Source: an uncultured Clostridia bacterium
GTDB lineage: Bacteria > Bacillota > Clostridia > Lachnospirales > CAG-274
Direction of reading: 5' to 3'
DNA: 10,349 bases
NCBI GenBank assembly: GCA_946630405.1
Contig: CAMOYW010000015.1
Location: 1 to 10,349 of the forward strand
The translations under genes were made by a program, and so were the position numbers. How positions within the stretch are numbered: the first letter of the stretch is position 1; the number at the start of each line of letters is the position of its first letter. Shown here in pieces: positions 6,206-10,349 of this stretch. A model generated the notes under the pieces. That model was not told where the DNA came from and searched no databases. It was given only the letters and a program-made list of their open reading frames with translations.

Positions 6206-6874
6206 TCACCGTAAAGTCTTTAAATACGCCTTGTGTTCCTCGCTTACTCTGTAGCTTTCCACCGCCTTTTGTATGGCTTTTTTGTGTGTCCACGGGTCAA
6301 GGGTGCGGTTTTCGATATAGGGGAGGGTCGAAGAGTATTGCTTTGCAAGTGCTGTAGCAAAGTACCATGCTATCATCATTTTAAGATAGTAGTCATCGCC
6401 TTTTTTGGAGGCGACAAGGCTTAGGTACTCCTCTTTGAAATCCTCTTCGAGGTACTCATTCATCAGCATCCTTATGCCGAATCTTGAGGTATAGGTATGC
6501 TCCGAGGCTATCCACTTTTTTACAAAGGGTAGAAGCTCCTTTCGGTGCTTTTTGAACACCTTCGGGCTTGACTGGTCGCAAAGTGCCCAATTATCCACAT
6601 AAGGAAGAAAACGCTCTGTTTCAAAAATACACCCGTCAAAGTCCTTTATCTCGGCAACGATAAAGAAATGAAGCATATTCTCTTCAAAAAAGCGGTGCGG
6701 CAATTCTGCCAAAAATCCGTCTTTTTCTTCTCTCTTCGCAAGCTCTTTCGCAATTTTCCTAAGTACGGGAGTTCGCACGCCTATTATCGTATCCCCGGAA
6801 ACATTCGGTAAAAGCCTGATCTGCATTTGTCTGTATTTTTCATCCCGATAGGGTAAAAGTATGTCGTATAGCAT
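6206..6874 (-). CDS. AlkD-like DNA alkylation repair protein (HEAT-like repeats)
   Basis: Member of the DNA alkylation repair family (AlkD/AlkC type), alpha-helical HEAT-like-repeat proteins. Characterised AlkD removes positively charged N3- and N7-alkylated purines without base flipping. Visible landmarks (numbered from the ATG): GVRTPVLRKIAKELAKRE near the N-terminus, FFEENMLHFFIVAEIKD, then VDNWALCDQ (the Trp/Asp region that lines the AlkD active site), RFGIRMLMNEY, YYLKMMIAWYFATALAKQ, and the C-terminal WTHKKAIQKAVESYR. About 222 residues is normal. The start is uncertain: the ATG at 6874 and an in-frame TTG at 6889 both lack a Shine-Dalgarno site. I prefer the ATG because the TTG falls inside the T-run of the upstream terminator. 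It may be made from a leaderless or weakly translated message. The membrane-anchored gene follows 6 nt downstream. No clear promoter was found. Confidence 0.9.
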   Translation of the reverse strand: MLYDILLPYRDEKYRQMQIRLLPNVSGDTIIGVRTPVLRKIAKELAKREEKDGFLAELPHRFFEENMLHFFIVAEIKDFDGCIFETERFLPYVDNWALCDQSSPKVFKKHRKELLPFVKKWIASEHTYTSRFGIRMLMNEYLEEDFKEEYLSLVASKKGDDYYLKMMIAWYFATALAKQYSSTLPYIENRTLDPWTHKKAIQKAVESYRVSEEHKAYLKTLR

Positions 6875-6887
6875 AGTAATATATTTC

Positions 6888-6919
6888 AAAAAAGAGCCGC
6901 TGAACTTTGCGGCTCTTTT
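6888..6919 (-). terminator. Rho-independent terminator of the phosphatase operon
   Basis: Minus strand: AAAAGAGCCGC, an 8-nt loop, GCGGCTCTTTT and a run of T; an 11-bp perfect stem with a GC core, starting 3 nt after the PAP2 stop codon. The T-run reaches the possible TTG start of the downstream alkylation-repair gene. The stem is symmetric with A/T flanks, so it could also work on the plus strand, where no gene is seen. Confidence 0.9.
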
Positions 6920-6922
6920 AAA

Positions 6923-7867
6923 TTAATCATTTGCAAATTTTCGTATGATCAAAGGATAGATGACCACAGCAAACATCACAAGGATGAAATATGCCACAAA
7001 TTTGCCCCAGCCTGCGCCGAACCAAACCTGTACGGTTATGCCCTTAAGATGCTCTTTCCATATAAATGCAATGGTCGTGCCCACACAAGCCAAAGCGGGT
7101 AAATTCTTTGCGCCCGTGGGTATCTCGTATTTGATGTAATGCCTTTCTATATAGCTGCCTATCATCAAGCCGAGGAATCCGCCTATTCCGCCGTAGGTAT
7201 CGGGCATCATATTTTTGGGATCGACAAGCAGCTTGCCGTCCACATAATCCATAGGGTAAGACTTTACATTTATGTATATGAGTGCCACTATGGATACGAC
7301 CACACCGCATATCGTCAATATGTCGGCAAGGCGGGAGTTGTTTTCAAGCTTCTTTTGGAGCTTGGCTATAATGAAGATGATAAGAACGGTCTCGAAGAAT
7401 CCAACAACAACATCCTGTGGTGTATGCACGCCGAGGAAATTTCTCGAAAAGCCCGTCAAAAGTATCATAATACAGCAGAAAATCGCAATTATCTTTCTTT
7501 TCTTGCGCTGCATCACCGCAAGTGTACCGTAGTTTGCGGTCGCACACATTGTGTGTCCGCTCGGGAAGGAGTAGCCCGTTGCGGCGACTTTTGAGTCTCC
7601 GGCAGGTTCTATCCGTACATCTCTTATCCACGGTCTGTAAGCGCACGCCGTCAGCTTTACAACGCCGTTTACTATCTCGCCGCCCCACTGTGCGCCCAGA
7701 AATCTGTAGCCCCAGTTCTTATCTACCGCCCAGAATATCAGATACGGCAGTATAGGCATTATGTCCACCGCTATTTTGGATATTACGTTGAACAATTCAT
7801 CAAACATTCCGCCCGTGGCGTTTCTCAGTTCCTGCAAAAAGAGCAGGTATTGTATGTCAATGCTCAT
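6923..7867 (-). CDS. PAP2-superfamily integral membrane phosphatase
   Basis: Membrane phosphatase of the type 2 phosphatidic acid phosphatase superfamily, which includes undecaprenyl-diphosphate and lipid phosphate phosphatases. All three signature motifs are present: KLTACAYRP (K71, R78, P79), FPSGH (102-105, with His105), and SRNFLGVHTPQD (S141-R142, His148, Asp152), so it should be catalytically competent. The active site would face outward. Hydrophobic segments lie around 30-48, 124-140, 153-168, 179-198, 225-242, 255-270 and 285-306. The 314-residue length exceeds the usual 200-230 because about 150 residues with extra helices follow motif 3. The ATG at 7867 has AGGGGGAG 4 nt upstream. 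It begins 12 nt after the RsbW-like gene and ends just before a terminator, so it is the last gene of the SpoIIE-like/RsbW-like operon. The substrate (recycled C55 carrier, phosphatidic acid or other) cannot be read from sequence. Confidence 0.93.
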   Translation of the reverse strand: MSIDIQYLLFLQELRNATGGMFDELFNVISKIAVDIMPILPYLIFWAVDKNWGYRFLGAQWGGEIVNGVVKLTACAYRPWIRDVRIEPAGDSKVAATGYSFPSGHTMCATANYGTLAVMQRKKRKIIAIFCCIMILLTGFSRNFLGVHTPQDVVVGFFETVLIIFIIAKLQKKLENNSRLADILTICGVVVSIVALIYINVKSYPMDYVDGKLLVDPKNMMPDTYGGIGGFLGLMIGSYIERHYIKYEIPTGAKNLPALACVGTTIAFIWKEHLKGITVQVWFGAGWGKFVAYFILVMFAVVIYPLIIRKFAND

Positions 7868-7879
7868 TCAACTCCCCCT

Positions 7880-8287
7880 TTACTTGTACTTTTTAACAAG
7901 TGTCAATCGGTTTTTGTCGTCTATACGGTCGTACTTTACCTCGTCCATAAGCTTTTTGGTCAGGAATATACCGAGGCCGCCTATCTGCCTGTCTTCCGCA
8001 GAGGCAGTCACATCCGGGTCCTCTTTTTTGAGAGGATCGAAAGGTATTCCTTTGTCTTCAAATATCATTGTGAGCGTATCGCCGTCCGTGCCGCAACTTA
8101 CCCACGCTTTACCTTCCCCATCGCAATAAGCGTAGCTTGCAATGTTGACAAATACCTCCTCCACTACAAGCTCGATCTGCATCATAAGCTTCATGGGGCA
8201 GTCCTCAAGCTGTTCTGCCACAAAAGCGTTTACATTGTCAAGCTCTTTGGTATCGGCATTTACTTCAAGTGTTCGCATAGGTGTCAT
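7880..8287 (-). CDS. RsbW/SpoIIAB-like anti-sigma factor serine-protein kinase (HATPase_c_2)
   Basis: Cytosolic GHKL ATPase of the RsbW/SpoIIAB type, which typically binds a sigma factor or phosphorylates a STAS antagonist on Ser. In a 135-residue protein starting at 8287 the N-box is VVEEVFVNIASYAY (Glu43, Asn48), the G1 box is FEDKGIPFDPL (Asp78, Gly80) and the G2 box is GGLGIFLTKKLMD (103-115). All are intact, so ATP binding is expected. Length matches the family. Start choice: the ATG at 8287 has AGAAAGG 6 nt upstream; the ATG at 8278 has a weaker GGTGA site but gives the more usual N-terminus (MRTLEVNA). Either start overlaps the end of the upstream phosphatase gene (by 23 or 14 nt), so the pair is translationally coupled. 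No STAS protein or sigma factor lies beside it, so its partner is unknown. Confidence 0.9.
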   Translation of the reverse strand: MTPMRTLEVNADTKELDNVNAFVAEQLEDCPMKLMMQIELVVEEVFVNIASYAYCDGEGKAWVSCGTDGDTLTMIFEDKGIPFDPLKKEDPDVTASAEDRQIGGLGIFLTKKLMDEVKYDRIDDKNRLTLVKKYK

Positions 8288-10349
8288 CACCGGCCTTTCT
8301 GATATATTTGAATACAAGCATGGTTATATCGTCAAATTGATCTGCCTCGCCTACGAAAGTACGAATATCCTCTCTTACGGCGGGAAGCATATCCCTTACA
8401 CTTTCATCCTTCACTTTGTTGAGCGCAACGAGCATACGGTCCGTGCCGTACTGCTCCTCGTCTATGTTTATCGCCTCGGGCACGCCGTCGGTGTAGACAA
8501 ACACGCTGTCACCGGGTTCAAGCTGCACCTCGTACTCGCCGAAAGGCATATCTTCCATTGCCGCAAGTGCAAGCCCGTGCTTGTCCTTTAAAAGCTCATA
8601 TTCTCCGTTCGCCCTCATTATGGCGGGATATTCATGCCCCGCATTGGAGCATACCATCTTGCCCGATTCAAGGTCTATAATGCCTATCCATGCCGTTACG
8701 AACATATCCGCATCGTTACCCTCGCAAAGGGCGTTGTTGGCACGGGTAAATATTTCCTTGGGCGAGCGTCCGCTTTCGGCAAGGCTCTTAATGGTGACCT
8801 TGCTTCTCATCATAAACAGAGAAGCGGGGATACCCTTGCCCGATACGTCCGCTATCACAAGCACCAGCTTGTTATAGTCCACAAAGAAGAAGTCGTAAAA
8901 GTCTCCGCCCACTTCCTTGGCAGGCTCCATGGTGGCAAATATGCTGAAATCGTCCCTTCTGAAAGTAAACACCTTGGGAAGGGCAGCACTTTGTATCTGC
9001 CTTGCAAATTCAAGCTCCTCTTCCATACGGTGCTCTGCGGCTGCTATGTAGCCCTTTAAGGCATCGACCGTCAGATTTATATCACGGGAAAGAGTTGTAA
9101 ATTCCTGTGTCGTCTTTACATCCACCACTTCTTCAAGGTTGCCCTTTGTGATCTTGGTAAGTGAACGGTTTATCCTGTTCAAATTGCGAACGACAAGCCT
9201 TTGCACAAGAATGTAAATGAGCATAAACACAAGCGAGAACAAAAGTATGCCCGCAAAGCCCGTCTCGTAGGAGGCTATATCTCTGCTTCTGTACACCTCG
9301 TCATAGGGGAGCACCGTAAGCAGGCTGTAGCCGTCTTCAAGGCGTTCCAATCTGCATAGGCTGTGTACCGTTGTCCCCTCGTCCGCATCGTACACATCAC
9401 CGTCGAAAAAGCCGAGCTTGGTCTTGATCTGTTCGGATGTAAGCCCTATCTCCGAGTAGCTCTTGTTTTTCTGGTCGCCGGCTATGATAAGGTTTTTGGT
9501 ATTGGCAACGTATATATTGCCGTTCTCGCCCACATGCCTGTTGCCGAGATCCTTATCGAGGTCGCCGAAGTCCGAAAGTCTCTCTATGGAACGTTTGTCA
9601 AGGGCGATTTGTATAAAGCCGTCCGCCGACTTTACACCTATATACATAAGCGAAAGCCTTGAATCTCTGCCCGTGGGCATAAAATCCTGCGCCAGTTCGT
9701 CTATCTTTCCGTCAAGTATATCGAGGAAGGGCTTGGATTGCTCCGACGAGCCCATATCGAAATCCTGAGAAAGGAAATTGGTAGACTTTGCGACCTTGCG
9801 TGTTTCGTCGATAATATTTATTTCGTGCAGTTCGTAAAGCTTGCATACGCTTTTAAGCTGTTCGTCGCTTATACCTTTCAAGCCGCCGAAATAGTCTATG
9901 GTCTGTGCTACCGCCCTTGCCGTTACAAGAGCCCTCTCTTTTACAAGCTCCTGAGCGGACGAGTAGCTTTCCCTGTTGTAGTAATAGGTAGATCTAACAT
10001 CTGCCGTATTGATCTCCATGGTGTTGCGTGCATTTTGATACGCCATTCTCGTTTGGATGTTGCGCGAGAAAAAGTAGGTGGATGTAAGCATCGCGACCGT
10101 ACATACCAAAAGCCATATCTGGAACTTCACGCTCAGCGGCGTTTCCTCATCTTTGGGGAATCGTAAGCCCGCTTTAAGTTTACCCGACAAAGCGTAAAGC
10201 ACAACGGACGAACACGCCATTGATATACCGCAAAATATTATCATGGGTATGGCGCATTTATTCACCACGTAAAAAGCTTGGTACATATCGTTTCTGTGAG
10301 TGATGAATACCACATACATGTGGAAGACTTCGACCACCGCACCCAATAT
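8265..10349 (-). CDS. Membrane-bound SpoIIE/RsbU-type PP2C serine phosphatase with extracellular sensor and HAMP domain (5' end outside window)
   Basis: Signal-receiving PP2C phosphatase that would dephosphorylate a STAS-domain antagonist in response to an outside cue. The frame is open to the right edge; a TTG at 10346 is possible but the gene most likely starts beyond the window. Numbering from that TTG: membrane segments at about 33-55 and 75-93; an outside domain 95-360 with dCache/PAS-like text (NRHVGENGNIYVANTKNLIIAG, DGYSLLTVLPYDEVYR); a membrane segment at 361-381; HAMP linker about 382-437; a coiled-coil-like EEELEFARQIQSAALPK lead-in (442-458); and PP2C 460-683. Metal-site motifs are present: GGDFYD (480-485), VIADVSGKGIPASL with Asp500, FVYTDG (616-621) and QFDDITML (Asp672-Asp673), so it should be active. 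It overlaps the RsbW-like gene downstream, matching an RsbU-RsbW or SpoIIE-type partner-switching pair. The ligand is unknown. Confidence 0.93.
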   Translation of the reverse strand: MLGAVVEVFHMYVVFITHRNDMYQAFYVVNKCAIPMIIFCGISMACSSVVLYALSGKLKAGLRFPKDEETPLSVKFQIWLLVCTVAMLTSTYFFSRNIQTRMAYQNARNTMEINTADVRSTYYYNRESYSSAQELVKERALVTARAVAQTIDYFGGLKGISDEQLKSVCKLYELHEINIIDETRKVAKSTNFLSQDFDMGSSEQSKPFLDILDGKIDELAQDFMPTGRDSRLSLMYIGVKSADGFIQIALDKRSIERLSDFGDLDKDLGNRHVGENGNIYVANTKNLIIAGDQKNKSYSEIGLTSEQIKTKLGFFDGDVYDADEGTTVHSLCRLERLEDGYSLLTVLPYDEVYRSRDIASYETGFAGILLFSLVFMLIYILVQRLVVRNLNRINRSLTKITKGNLEEVVDVKTTQEFTTLSRDINLTVDALKGYIAAAEHRMEEELEFARQIQSAALPKVFTFRRDDFSIFATMEPAKEVGGDFYDFFFVDYNKLVLVIADVSGKGIPASLFMMRSKVTIKSLAESGRSPKEIFTRANNALCEGNDADMFVTAWIGIIDLESGKMVCSNAGHEYPAIMRANGEYELLKDKHGLALAAMEDMPFGEYEVQLEPGDSVFVYTDGVPEAINIDEEQYGTDRMLVALNKVKDESVRDMLPAVREDIRTFVGEADQFDDITMLVFKYIRKAGDDTYANT

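Noticed and set aside
6920..6990. Possible promoter for the alkylation-repair gene inside the PAP2 end (TTGCTG or TTGATC boxes)
   Set aside because: No combination gives a fair -10 at 16-18 nt spacing.

Overview
The window suggests a low-to-mid GC, Gram-positive member of the Clostridia, probably a gut Oscillospiraceae/Ruminococcaceae-type or Lachnospiraceae-type bacterium. The reasons are the IspH (LytB) reductase fused to ribosomal protein S1, a lipoprotein-type substrate-binding protein, strong AGGAGG/GGGGGAG ribosome binding sites, a SpoIIE/RsbW-type phosphatase-kinase pair, and a MATE transporter carrying a C-terminal RsbW-like domain. No rRNA, tRNA, CRISPR array, transposase or phage gene is visible. 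Every gene I can support lies on the minus strand, so the window reads from right to left in transcription order.

Transcription order. (a) 10349-6923 is a compact signalling operon: a membrane-bound SpoIIE-type PP2C phosphatase (5' end beyond the window), an RsbW-type anti-sigma/serine kinase overlapping it by about 23 nt, and after 12 nt a PAP2-type membrane phosphatase, closed by a rho-independent terminator at 6888-6919. (b) 6874-5873 is a two-gene unit: an AlkD-like DNA alkylation repair protein whose start abuts that terminator, and 6 nt later a small membrane-anchored protein with a BamE/SmpA-like motif. (c) 5872-5579 (294 bp) is gene-free. It holds two near-identical 32-bp direct repeats, a perfect 8-bp-stem hairpin, and a small palindrome just upstream of the next gene. 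(d) 5578-5096 is a YbaK-type aminoacyl-tRNA deacylase. (e) A good sigma-A promoter (5060-5088) then drives a roughly 135-nt leader with three inverted repeats, the last enclosing the ribosome binding site, in front of a MATE transporter fused to an RsbW-like domain (4917-3127). This gene is GC-richer than its neighbours. (f) 3016-1058 is the IspH-S1 fusion, and 1 nt after its stop codon a branched-chain-amino-acid-type substrate-binding lipoprotein begins at a TTG (1056) and runs off the left edge.

How they fit together. The PP2C phosphatase and RsbW-like kinase look like the two enzymes of a partner-switching circuit, but no STAS antagonist or sigma factor is in the window. The MATE protein carries a second, motif-degenerate copy of the same ATPase fold about 3 kb downstream. 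This makes a functional link plausible but unproven. The remaining genes are housekeeping: isoprenoid synthesis and translation, tRNA proofreading, and base-damage repair. The most unusual items are the degenerate HATPase tail on the transporter, the structured leader in front of it, the near-coupling of a solute-binding lipoprotein to IspH-S1, and the composite intergenic repeat.
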